From an uncultured Clostridia bacterium (GTDB lineage: Bacteria > Bacillota > Clostridia > TANB77 > CAG-508), in contig CALXAQ010000036.1 in assembly GCA_944386335.1 (NCBI GenBank), positions 1 to 8,397 on the forward strand: DNA of 8,397 bases, written 5' to 3'. Made by a program: the position numbers and the translations under genes. Of the stretch, positions 1-6,170 are shown one piece after another (position 1 is the first letter of the stretch; the number at the start of each line of letters is the position of its first letter). A model generated the notes under the pieces. It had not been told where the DNA came from. It did not search any database and saw only the letters and a program-made list of their open reading frames with translations.

Positions 1-87
1 ATATATTCTCTATTTTTTATAGAGATAAAATAATAGATAATAAATAAAAAATAACAAATAATAAATAATAAAAATTAAAAGATAATT
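1..87. other. AT-rich intergenic sequence
   Basis: This stretch is almost entirely A and T and has no open reading frame of note. The only structure seen is a weak 7-bp hairpin (arms 7-13 and 19-25, T5 loop). It lies downstream of the terminator of the leftward helicase-loader gene, so it is most simply read as non-coding spacer running towards whatever lies outside the window. Confidence 0.5.
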
Positions 88-117
88 AAAAGGCAATTAT
101 TAGGATAATTGCCTTTT
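88..117 (-). terminator. Intrinsic terminator of the dnaD-dnaI operon
   Basis: A 13-bp perfect stem (arms 88-100 and 105-117) closes a 4-base loop. Read leftward, the arm ends in TTTT followed by further T-rich sequence (TTTT again at 80-77). The last codons and the TAA stop (100-102) of the helicase-loader gene lie inside the hairpin. The opposite strand also has a T-run (114-118), so it could work in both directions. Confidence 0.85.
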
Positions 118-1107
118 TAAAAATCGAATGTCTTCTCCAAAAAAATAACAAATATTATAATTTCCAATAATCCTTGAAACAATACGTTCGTCATAGGATG
201 CAAATAAATTTTGCAAACTTAAGTTTGTAGAAATAAGAGTTTTGGTAATATGATGTGCATTTAACAAACGTGAATTAATAATATTAAAGAGTTCAGAAAA
301 TTTAATATTATTCATTGCTTCTGTTCCTAAATCATCAATAATTAATAAATCTACATCTAATAACTGTTGGTAAACATCTTTAGAGACATTTCCTTTAGAA
401 AAACGATAATCAATAATAGAATCTAGCATAACAGGTGCAGTTTGGTATAATACAGTTTTTCCTTTTTTTAATAATTCATTTGCAATACAACTAGATAAAA
501 AAGATTTTCCAAGACCTGTATTTCCAGTAAAAAGAAGATTTTTTTCATCAGGGTTATCAAAGTTTTCAATAAATTGTATTGAAATTTTTTTTATATTTTC
601 TATATTTTTTCTAGGAGAAAGTTTGGAATGATATTTAATTTCATCCACATTGCTAGAGTAGAATGTGGATTTAATATGTTCAAAATTTTTCTTCTTTAAA
701 TTAAAAATATTACATCTGTGGTATTCTAAATCTAGGAGGTGTTGTTTTAAGCAACTACACATTTCTGTTGTATATTGGTTTGTTACATAGCCTGTATCTT
801 CACAAATAGGGCATTCAAAGATAGGTTTTAAATAAGACTCTTCTTTTCCAATGGAATGCAAAATAGAAATTTTTTCTTTTTTTAAAGTATTTATTTTTTG
901 ATTGAGCTGTTTTAAAAGAGAATGATCTGGATTTGTAATTAGGGCTCTAGAGGTTTGAATTGCTTCTTTACTTAATAAACTATCTATTTCTGCTAAACGA
1001 GGAAATTCTTTATATAAAGTCTCTTTTCTTTTATCAGCTTCATAAATGGCTTGCATTCTCTTTTTATCATATTCAGTTAATAATTGTTTTAAGTAAGAAC
1101 GTTCCAC
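100..1107 (-). CDS. DnaI/DnaC-family replicative helicase loader (AAA+ ATPase)
   Basis: This 335-residue protein is predicted to load the replicative DNA helicase onto single-stranded DNA at the origin or a restarting fork. Seen in order: a coiled, charged N-terminal region (about 1-90); a probable zinc-binding cluster with Cys at 99, 102, 117 and 119 (CPIC...CSC); then an AAA+ domain with Walker A GNTGLGKS (195-202), Walker B LLIIDD (254-259), sensor-1 STN (293-295) and an arginine-finger-type DERIVSRI (306-313). An ATG exists 11 codons upstream (1138-1140). I prefer the GTG at 1105-1107 because AAAGGAG (1116-1122) sits 8 bases before it, whereas no such site serves the ATG. The AAAGGAG overlaps the TAA stop of the upstream dnaD-like gene, so the two are probably translationally coupled. 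IstB-type transposition helpers share the ATPase fold, but the N-terminal cysteine region and the DnaD-like partner favour a chromosomal loader. Confidence 0.9.
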   Translation of the reverse strand: MERSYLKQLLTEYDKKRMQAIYEADKRKETLYKEFPRLAEIDSLLSKEAIQTSRALITNPDHSLLKQLNQKINTLKKEKISILHSIGKEESYLKPIFECPICEDTGYVTNQYTTEMCSCLKQHLLDLEYHRCNIFNLKKKNFEHIKSTFYSSNVDEIKYHSKLSPRKNIENIKKISIQFIENFDNPDEKNLLFTGNTGLGKSFLSSCIANELLKKGKTVLYQTAPVMLDSIIDYRFSKGNVSKDVYQQLLDVDLLIIDDLGTEAMNNIKFSELFNIINSRLLNAHHITKTLISTNLSLQNLFASYDERIVSRIIGNYNICYFFGEDIRFLKRQLS

Positions 1108-1115
1108 TAAAAAAA

Positions 1116-1122
1116 CTCCTTT
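1116..1122 (-). promoter_or_regulatory. Ribosome binding site that sets the GTG start of the helicase loader
   Basis: AAAGGAG on the minus strand, 8 bases before GTG 1105-1107. It overlaps the TAA stop (1121-1123) of the preceding gene, giving the sequence TAAAGGAG. This arrangement supports the shorter GTG-initiated protein and translational coupling. Confidence 0.8.
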
Positions 1123-2089
1123 ATAAATTAAAATTAGCATATAGTGTATTTAAATTATCATAAGTTCTTTGTTCATAGTTATTATAACCAGTTTTTTTCT
1201 CCAATTCTTTGACATTCTTATTTTTTTGTTTTAATTCTAATAAAAAAGCTTGAATTTGTTCTGGTGTTTTAAATCCTCTGTCGTGCCAATCTGTAAGCAA
1301 CTTATCAATATAGTCGAAACTAGGGTTTGCTTTAGAAGTAGTTTTTTTCAAAGCTATTTCTATTGTAGTCAGATTGTAATTGTAATCTAAACTCCATTTG
1401 TCAATATAAGCTTGTTCGTATTGTGTAAGTGGTCTTGTATAACCTAATTTTTTAGAAATAGATTTATACAAAACATTTAATTTTTCTTGCTTCTCAAAAT
1501 AACTATCTAAATCATTAAATGTTTTAATATTATTTTTTGACCATGCGTCTGCAACAGCTTGAATATAATTACGGTGTAGGGCAGAACGATTATAACAATA
1601 ACGGAAAAGTGCTATCATAACCTCTTCATCAAAACCATATTTTTTAAACCATAAGTCAATGTCACCATACCAAGAAGGAGACATAATACCCTGAAAAAAT
1701 TCGTTATTGATGTTTTCTATAGCTTTTGCACGATATTGATTTTGAGTAGTTTGCTGCATAGCTTCTACAGATAAAGAAACACGAGGCTTATATAGTTTAT
1801 GTAATTCTATTTCTTGTAAGTCATTTATAATGTACCCAGTATTTTTCTTAGTAATAACACCTAAATCTTCCCAATATTTGATAGAATCTTGGATAGTTTT
1901 AAGAGGTAATTCTAATTTTTTAGATAAATCATTAATTTTAATATCTTTACCATATTTAGAAAGGAAAATTAAATATAAATATACTTTTATATAATCACCA
2001 TTCGATTGTGACAAATATTCTGTAAAGAAAACATCAGGTAAATTTGTATTAGAAAATAAAAGAGGTGTATCGTTTTGTTCTAATTTCAT
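1121..2089 (-). CDS. DnaD-family primosome / replication initiation protein
   Basis: A 322-residue protein predicted to bind DNA and help recruit the helicase loader during replication initiation or restart. The first 100 residues look like a winged helix: KINDLSKKLELPLKTIQDS (51-69), then a wing and GYIIND. Two repeats of the DnaD/DnaB C-terminal domain follow. Each carries the diagnostic YxxxΦxxxW motif: Y175-W183 (NYIQAVADAW, then NNIKT) and Y260-W268 (DYIDKLLTDW, then DRGFKT). The tail QRTYDNLNTLYAN (307-319) resembles the short conserved end of clostridial members. AAGGAG (2100-2105) lies 10 bases before the ATG. It has its own promoter and is followed immediately by the helicase-loader gene, the usual bicistronic primosome pair of clostridia. 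The two-domain layout is typical of chromosomal and some phage proteins; the assignment to the family is firm, the exact role inferred. Confidence 0.88.
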   Translation of the reverse strand: MKLEQNDTPLLFSNTNLPDVFFTEYLSQSNGDYIKVYLYLIFLSKYGKDIKINDLSKKLELPLKTIQDSIKYWEDLGVITKKNTGYIINDLQEIELHKLYKPRVSLSVEAMQQTTQNQYRAKAIENINNEFFQGIMSPSWYGDIDLWFKKYGFDEEVMIALFRYCYNRSALHRNYIQAVADAWSKNNIKTFNDLDSYFEKQEKLNVLYKSISKKLGYTRPLTQYEQAYIDKWSLDYNYNLTTIEIALKKTTSKANPSFDYIDKLLTDWHDRGFKTPEQIQAFLLELKQKNKNVKELEKKTGYNNYEQRTYDNLNTLYANFNL

Positions 2090-2124
2090 TTTCTAAGAAC
2101 TCCTTTCTAAATAAACTATGTCGT

Positions 2125-2153
2125 ATTATATCATTTTTTATTTGGTTTTACAA
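2125..2153 (-). promoter_or_regulatory. Promoter of the dnaD-dnaI pair
   Basis: On the minus strand, TTGTAA (-35, 2148-2153), a 17-base spacer, then consensus TATAAT (-10, 2125-2130). Transcription would start near 2118, about 28 bases before the start codon. It separates the primosome pair from the secretion-channel genes upstream, although read-through from those genes is possible because no clear terminator lies between. Confidence 0.8.
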
Positions 2154-2186
2154 TAAAGAATAGGAGAAATTTTAATGATAGATTAT

Positions 2187-2471
2187 TCATAATTTATGAT
2201 AAAGATATATATTTCTATTTTTAAAGAATAGAAATATATAATAAAAAATATAGAGTAAATTTTCGTGCTGAAATCCAACAATACTAATTAGAAAAAGAGG
2301 AAAACAAATGGCAATAAATAATGTGATTTTAATAGTGATATCTGGTAAGAATAAGTGTGCAAGCATAAAATAAATTATCCAAAGAATAACATTAAATATT
2401 GCAGTAGAGTAATCTATTATACCTAGAAATTTAGTACGAAAATGATAATTTTGAGGAAAAATGAATTTCAT
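2187..2471 (-). CDS. PrgI/VirB3-like small membrane protein of a type IV secretion channel
   Basis: A 94-residue membrane protein with two predicted transmembrane segments (about 22-43 and 48-66) and a basic end. The N-terminal FPQNYHFRTKFLGI and the C-terminal FFKNRNIYLYHK match the layout of PrgI-family proteins of Gram-positive conjugation systems: short N-terminal strand, paired helices, aromatic/basic tail. PrgI is regarded as the counterpart of VirB3 and normally partners the VirB4 ATPase encoded just after it. Here no VirB4 follows; the next gene is the dnaD-like gene with its own promoter. An AAAGGAG site precedes the ATG. The last codons form a 14-bp hairpin (listed separately). The family call rests on pattern and position, and the sequence is too short and hydrophobic for certainty. 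Confidence 0.65.
   Translation of the reverse strand: MKFIFPQNYHFRTKFLGIIDYSTAIFNVILWIIYFMLAHLFLPDITIKITLFIAICFPLFLISIVGFQHENLLYIFYYIFLFFKNRNIYLYHKL
2206..2240. repeat. 14-bp perfect inverted repeat at the 3' end of the prgI-like gene
   Basis: Arms 2206-2219 and 2227-2240 are perfect complements around a 7-base loop (2220-2226). Only A/T pairs occur apart from one C-G. It lies within the codons for the FLFFKNRN region and about 17 bases before the stop. No T-tract follows on the minus strand, so it is not a standard terminator. It might protect the 3' end of the secretion-cluster transcript. Confidence 0.6.
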
Positions 2472-2509
2472 GAATATTCTCTCCTTTCTGCATAAAATAA
2501 AAGAAAAAG

Positions 2510-3397
2510 TTATTTTAATAAAGTACGAAGATTAGATAATCCACTAGATATTTCTGTAGAGATTCCACCTAACCATTCTTTTATGTAGTTTCCTGCACGT
2601 GATAGAGCATAGATTCCTCCTATATAAACAAATTTACCTAGTAAATCCTGTGAGGAAAAGTCAATAGAGAACAATAACAGTAAAATAAAGGAAACTAAAC
2701 ATTGCAATAATAATAAAGACAATAAATTACGAAGCCATATTTTAAAGAACCAAGAGGTAGAGTGATTAATTAAACATAAAAAAGAAAAAGGAGCAATAAG
2801 TACTAATACTTTTATCATAATGTAACGTAAGGAATAAGAAAACATAAGATTTAGTAATTGAAAAGAAACAAACCCTTTTAAAATGCCATCTACAGAAAAA
2901 ATAGAAAAGTTACTTTCTTCTATTTGAATAAGTTCATTTATATTTGTTATAAAATTCTCAAAAGAAATGGGAGTATGCAATAAAGAAGAACCTATTTCTA
3001 TAATAGAACCAGATAGATAATAGTTTACTTGTAAAATTTGTTCACAGATGAAATAAGAAAATTGAAGTACAATAGCAAATATTAATAGTTTAAAAACAAA
3101 CTGATAAGGTCTCTCTATTTCTACATAAGAAAAATGTGAATACAATAAACGAATAGCATAATACAAAGAAAAACCGATTAATAAAGCATTTGCTAATAAC
3201 AGTAATTGTTTTAAGACTGTATTCATAGAAACTTGCATAATAGAAGAATTAGTAAGGACATCAGGAGTAATAAATATTAGTTTATCTAGTATGATGTAAA
3301 TTTGATTATCAATGGAAGAAAAAAATTGAGAAAATAGAGTATTAATAGTATCTAAAATAATTTGAGCCATTTGAGTATAGGTTATACTTTGCAACAT
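2510..3397 (-). CDS. VirB6/TrbL-like polytopic membrane protein of a type IV secretion channel
   Basis: A 295-residue, very hydrophobic protein with about five or six predicted transmembrane segments (roughly 62-85, 103-127, 168-190, 191-213, 216-245 and perhaps 250-270). It ends in a soluble tail, GGISTEISSGLSNLRTLLK (277-295), of the kind seen in TrbL/VirB6-like proteins of clostridial conjugative elements. Such proteins line the inner-membrane part of the channel. It starts 10 bases after the VirB2-like gene and is followed by the PrgI-like gene, the usual neighbourhood. AAGGAGG lies only 2 bases before the ATG (3395-3397). The next codon, TTG, has a better distance of 5 bases and could be the real start. 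The family is inferred from topology, size and context rather than from a catalytic motif. Confidence 0.7.
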   Translation of the reverse strand: MLQSITYTQMAQIILDTINTLFSQFFSSIDNQIYIILDKLIFITPDVLTNSSIMQVSMNTVLKQLLLLANALLIGFSLYYAIRLLYSHFSYVEIERPYQFVFKLLIFAIVLQFSYFICEQILQVNYYLSGSIIEIGSSLLHTPISFENFITNINELIQIEESNFSIFSVDGILKGFVSFQLLNLMFSYSLRYIMIKVLVLIAPFSFLCLINHSTSWFFKIWLRNLLSLLLLQCLVSFILLLLFSIDFSSQDLLGKFVYIGGIYALSRAGNYIKEWLGGISTEISSGLSNLRTLLK

Positions 3398-3407
3398 TAC
3401 CTCCTTG

Positions 3408-3731
3408 TTATCCTACTAAGGACTGAATAGCAGATAAAATTAAGTTAATAGCTAAAATAAAGGCATAGGAGAAAAGACTCCCTTTTATTAATTTTTTTCC
3501 CGTACGAATTTTTTCTTCGTCACCAAAGCTAAACTTTTTCATAAATACGCCAGTTCCCACAGCAACAGCTGCTGCAGGAGTGGCTAATTTAATAAGCCAT
3601 TCTTTTATAGATTCAAAAGCACTGTTTAATTTATTTACTAATTCTGGTTCTCCCCAAGCAAAACAATTAGTGGAAAAAAATAATGTAAATAAAATAAAAA
3701 GATAAATAATATACAAAATTCTTCGATACAT
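3408..3731 (-). CDS. VirB2/TrbC-like pilin-type membrane protein
   Basis: A 107-residue precursor. Residues 1-25 are a signal peptide: basic MYRR, a long hydrophobic core and a cleavage site after CFA. The mature part of about 82 residues has an amphipathic stretch, then a small-residue hydrophobic segment rich in Ala/Gly/Val (49-64), a charged loop (KKFSFGDEEKIRTGKK) and a second hydrophobic helix (about 84-106). This layout of signal peptide plus two short hydrophobic helices around a positively charged loop is that of VirB2/TrbC pilin subunits and their Gram-positive counterparts. AAAGGAGG lies 9 bases before the ATG. It is 20 bases from the VirD4-like gene and 10 bases from the VirB6-like gene, so the three are clearly one operon. 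Confidence 0.72.
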   Translation of the reverse strand: MYRRILYIIYLFILFTLFFSTNCFAWGEPELVNKLNSAFESIKEWLIKLATPAAAVAVGTGVFMKKFSFGDEEKIRTGKKLIKGSLFSYAFILAINLILSAIQSLVG

Positions 3732-3751
3732 ATATAAGACCTCCTTTTATA

Positions 3752-5455
3752 TTAAACGGAATTAGAACGAAAATAAGGTATCATACTTAACTTTTCTGGC
3801 TTTTTTATAGTTTCACCATCAGATAAAAAGGAAAGACAAGAAAAAGAAGGAAGTTGTTGTGTAAAAAATTGAAAATCAAATACAAAGTCTGTTTGAGAAT
3901 AAGTACTGTAAGATTCAGAAAGATTAGAATCTTTAGACTGAAAATTATGAAAGAAGGGATGAAATGTAGTTTCTTTAGCATTTTCAGAAATTGTTTTGGA
4001 TATTTTGGTTTTATCCTGTTTTCCAATTTGTTTTTGGGCATCTTCTATAGTGAAAATATCGTCGGTGCGAAACCATAGTTTATTAATTAAATTTTGAATA
4101 ATGACTTTTACACAAGAAGTGTCTTTCAAGGTATGCAATAAAGAGGTATAACTTTGTGTGGCAATAATATTAATACATTTTGCTTCTCTGCTTTGTGCAA
4201 AAAAGGAAGCATCACTTACTGTAACATATTCATGAAATTCATCACTAATAAAGCATACGGGTCTTTTACTTGCGTGAGGGTTAGCAAGCCTACTCATTAC
4301 TTCTGTTTGGAAATCTAATTTTAAATAAGCAGCAATTACTTTAGATAAATTCTGATAATCAGCAATATTTAAATTTAATACAACAATTTTCCCTTTTTCT
4401 ATTACATCAGAAAAACCTAAAAAATTTAAGTCTTCTAGAGAGGAACAGAAGGTATTCTTTACTTTATAGTCGTTTAAAAATAAGCTAGTAATTCTAGAGA
4501 TCTCTGATTTTAGAATGGAAATAGTACGAGAATCTAAAGGTTTAAATTCTTTTTCAAAGAATTCTAGACTAGAAAGCAAATCATAACATTCTTCAGAAGA
4601 AAAAGAATTTTTTAAAAAAAGTTCGTGTAAAAAGTTCACTTTTTCTGTATAGTAAGTGGGAGACGTAATAAAGTGATGAATTTCTTCAAAGGTGACATAG
4701 CCATGATGATATAAACGGCAAAGTTTAATAGCTTCTAATAAAATCTGATGTGCTTTATCTATCCAAAAAGATTCTGTATTGTTAGGGGAAAACAATAAGA
4801 GAATGGATTTTAACCTATCTGCTAGCACAGAAGCTCTTAAATGCGGCTTATGTAACGGATTGTACTTAATATTACCACTAAGATCGATAGTGATAACATC
4901 TTCTTCTCTTTCACAATTTTGAGCATAAGAAAGAACTTGTTTATAGTAATTACCTTTTACATCTAAAATGAGCATACCAAGTTTATCTTCTGTAGAATTA
5001 CTTTTATATTCTATTAATTGTTTTGTAAAGGGGTACATAGCACTACTTGTCTTTCCTGTTCCAATAGCACCAGTAATAAAAATATTTTGATATAAACTTC
5101 TTTCTGGAAGGGTGATTAATTCCTTAGAACTAGAATAACCAATTTGTAATTGGAGAGTGTCTTCTCTTTCTGCATTTTTTTTCTTTTTTTTAAAAATAAA
5201 AGAAAAGATAGATAGAGATGAGAGTTTAGAGAATAAGGAAAAAAATAAAAATAAATTAGTATATAAGTAGATAAAAATAAAAGCTATTTTTATTATATTC
5301 CAAAGAAAAGGCTGTTCTATACAAATATCGAAAGGCTGTAATCCATAAGGAATAATGATATGTGATTCATGGTAAATTGGTGAAAAAAGAAAATAGGCAA
5401 AAAGACAGGATAATGAGGTTGGAACCAATGCTAATAAAAAACATTTAATTTTCAT
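3752..5455 (-). CDS. VirD4/TraG-family type IV coupling protein (DNA-translocating ATPase)
   Basis: A 567-residue membrane ATPase predicted to feed DNA or protein substrates to a type IV secretion channel. Two N-terminal transmembrane segments (about 5-26 and 52-75) are followed by a lysine-rich stretch at 89-93. The nucleotide-binding domain has Walker A GAIGTGKTS (129-137), the DVKG motif typical of VirD4/TraG (165-168), Walker B VCFISDEFHEY (400-410, Asp405/Glu406) and the downstream ATQSYTSL motif (432-439). The region between about 220 and 330 would be the all-alpha domain. No relaxase domain is fused. The ATG overlaps the end of the upstream small ORF by 11 bases. The run A8-G-A8 (5175-5191 on the minus strand) encoding the lysine cluster is a potential slippage site. 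FtsK-type translocases are excluded by the DVKG/ATQS pattern. Together with the downstream pilin, VirB6 and PrgI-like genes it forms a partial secretion cluster. Confidence 0.92.
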   Translation of the reverse strand: MKIKCFLLALVPTSLSCLFAYFLFSPIYHESHIIIPYGLQPFDICIEQPFLWNIIKIAFIFIYLYTNLFLFFSLFSKLSSLSIFSFIFKKKKKNAEREDTLQLQIGYSSSKELITLPERSLYQNIFITGAIGTGKTSSAMYPFTKQLIEYKSNSTEDKLGMLILDVKGNYYKQVLSYAQNCEREEDVITIDLSGNIKYNPLHKPHLRASVLADRLKSILLLFSPNNTESFWIDKAHQILLEAIKLCRLYHHGYVTFEEIHHFITSPTYYTEKVNFLHELFLKNSFSSEECYDLLSSLEFFEKEFKPLDSRTISILKSEISRITSLFLNDYKVKNTFCSSLEDLNFLGFSDVIEKGKIVVLNLNIADYQNLSKVIAAYLKLDFQTEVMSRLANPHASKRPVCFISDEFHEYVTVSDASFFAQSREAKCINIIATQSYTSLLHTLKDTSCVKVIIQNLINKLWFRTDDIFTIEDAQKQIGKQDKTKISKTISENAKETTFHPFFHNFQSKDSNLSESYSTYSQTDFVFDFQFFTQQLPSFSCLSFLSDGETIKKPEKLSMIPYFRSNSV

Positions 5456-5618
5456 GGAAGGAATCCTCTACATATTTTCTTTTTAAATATAATTTGGAAC
5501 CTTGCTTTTGATGTAAAAAATACATTTGAAAAAAAGTATAAATAGAATAAAAAGTAATAAAAAAATTCATAATAAGTATTATAAAAAAAGTATGGAGTAA
5601 AGTTTCAATAATTATCAC
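5445..5618 (-). CDS. Small single-span membrane protein leading the secretion cluster
   Basis: An open frame of up to 57 codons that lacks an ATG where one is expected. The translation has a hydrophobic N-terminal half (IIIETLLHTFFIILIMNFF, continuing ITFYSIYTFF) and a basic/polar tail (QKQGSKLYLKRKYVED), suggesting one membrane span. A strong AAGGAG (5620-5625) stands just before it. Candidate starts are GTG 5616-5618 (only 1 base from the site, too close), ATT 5610-5612 (7 bases, ideal spacing but a rare start) and ATG 5568-5570 (no site). The TAA stop lies inside the first codons of the VirD4-like gene, an 11-base overlap typical of translational coupling. It is the first gene after the cluster's promoter. 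I do not recognise a family; the position suggests an accessory channel or coupling-protein partner. It could also be an uncoupled leader peptide. Confidence 0.5.
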   Translation of the reverse strand: MIIIETLLHTFFIILIMNFFITFYSIYTFFQMYFLHQKQGSKLYLKRKYVEDSFHEN

Positions 5619-5635
5619 TCTCCTTTCATGGAAAC

Positions 5636-5664
5636 ATAATATAATATTTCTTTAATTTTGTCTA
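5636..5664 (-). promoter_or_regulatory. Promoter of the secretion cluster
   Basis: On the minus strand, TAGACA (-35, 5659-5664), a 17-base spacer and TATTAT (-10, 5636-5641), each one mismatch from consensus. Transcription would begin near 5629, giving a leader of only a few bases before the AAGGAG at 5620-5625. It touches the -35 region of the divergent promoter for the CxxC protein gene. Confidence 0.68.
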
Positions 5665-5691
5665 TACTTTTTTGGAAAAATGTGTTATAAT
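5663..5691 (+). promoter_or_regulatory. Extended -10 promoter of the DUF1858 gene
   Basis: TGTTATAAT (5683-5691) is a consensus TATAAT with the TGn extension. The matching -35 hexamer (TATACT, 5663-5668) is poor, as is common for extended -10 promoters. Transcription would start near 5698, about 48 bases before the ATG. Confidence 0.65.
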
Positions 5692-5745
5692 GACAAAGGT
5701 TCTAATAATAACCGAAAAATCGACATAAAGAAAGGTGGATAAGGT

Positions 5746-5931
5746 ATGGAAATAAATAAAGATATGACAATAGGAGAATTAATAGAAAAAGCACCAGAAA
5801 AAGCTGAGATTTTGTTAAATGTTGGAATGCATTGCTTAGGTTGTCCAGCATCTCAAGCAGAAACAATCGAAGAAGCTTGTGACGTACATGGAATTGATGT
5901 AAATGAGTTAATTGAAAAATTAAATGCATAA
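5746..5931 (+). CDS. DUF1858-domain protein with redox-type CxxC motif
   Basis: A 61-residue soluble protein that is a complete single DUF1858 domain, the family also described as the hybrid-cluster-protein-associated redox disulfide domain. The core reads DMTIGELIEKAPE, then GMHCLGCPASQAETIEEACDVHGID. The CLGC pair (Cys30 and Cys33) at a helix start is the expected redox or metal-binding site; Cys45 is an extra cysteine. Family members are small, helical and thought to take part in redox or nitrosative-stress chemistry, but no reaction has been firmly assigned to them to my knowledge. AAAGGTGG (5731-5738) precedes the ATG. No hybrid cluster protein gene is in the window. It is transcribed away from the secretion cluster and towards the tRNA operon, which has its own promoter. 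Confidence 0.87.
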   Translation: MEINKDMTIGELIEKAPEKAEILLNVGMHCLGCPASQAETIEEACDVHGIDVNELIEKLNA

Positions 5932-5987
5932 TTTCATAGAAAATTTACAAAAATTTTACGAAATTATAAGAATTTTTAAAAAATCGA

Positions 5988-6016
5988 TTGACAAAATCAC
6001 AAAAATATAGTAAACT
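5988..6016 (+). promoter_or_regulatory. Promoter of the tRNA operon
   Basis: Consensus TTGACA (-35, 5988-5993), a 17-base spacer and TAAACT (-10, 6011-6016). Start near 6023. A 7-bp perfect hairpin (arms 6025-6031 and 6038-6044) forms at the very 5' end of the transcript, just before the first tRNA, and may guide 5' processing. Confidence 0.78.
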
Positions 6017-6050
6017 ATACAAGCAGTCGCAAATAAATGCGACTCTACTT

Positions 6051-6126
6051 GGGTCATTAGCTCAGGTGGTAGAGCACTTGACTTTTAATCAAGTTGTCCG
6101 CGGTTCGAGTCCGCGATGGCTCACCA
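6051..6126 (+). tRNA. tRNA-Lys (anticodon TTT)
   Basis: A 76-base cloverleaf. The 7-bp acceptor stem (6051-6057 with 6116-6122) has one G-U pair. The anticodon loop CTTTTAA holds TTT at 6084-6086. The T arm has GTTCGAGTC, and the 3' CCA is encoded (6124-6126). It is the first gene of a three-tRNA operon. Confidence 0.97.
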
Positions 6127-6127
6127 A

Positions 6128-6156
6128 CAAGGATTTAGCATTCGACTAAATCCTTG
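6128..6156 (+). other. Perfect 11-bp hairpin between tRNA-Lys and tRNA-Glu
   Basis: Arms 6128-6138 and 6146-6156 are perfect complements around a 7-base loop, starting 2 bases after the tRNA-Lys CCA. Only a broken T-rich stretch (TTTATTTTAT, 6161-6170) follows, so it may be a weak terminator letting some transcription through, or a processing or stability element in the precursor. Confidence 0.6.
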
Positions 6157-6170
6157 GTAATTTATTTTAT

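Noticed and set aside
100..1107. IstB-type transposition helper of an insertion sequence
   Set aside because: No transposase or terminal repeats are nearby, and the N-terminal Cys cluster and DnaD-like partner fit a chromosomal helicase loader.
1105..1140. Longer helicase loader starting at ATG 1138-1140
   Set aside because: The extra residues are not family-like, no ribosome site precedes that ATG, and a strong site with correct spacing serves the GTG at 1105-1107.
960..1163. A 67-codon rightward frame over the helicase-loader start
   Set aside because: Antisense to the loader and the dnaD end, with no ribosome site; hydrophobic low-complexity product.
3805..4078. Open frames on both strands (78 and 74 codons) inside the virD4 C-terminal region
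   Set aside because: Out-of-frame shadows of the coupling-protein gene, without ribosome sites or recognisable products.
5702..5929. A 75-codon leftward open frame opposite the DUF1858 gene
   Set aside because: It lies wholly antisense to a well-supported gene, has no ribosome site and its Leu/Phe-rich product is what antisense reading of this composition gives.
5932..5985. Possible terminator after the DUF1858 gene
   Set aside because: Only short stems with A/T pairs (for example arms in 5939-5956) without a GC-containing stem and T-run; too weak in such AT-rich DNA.
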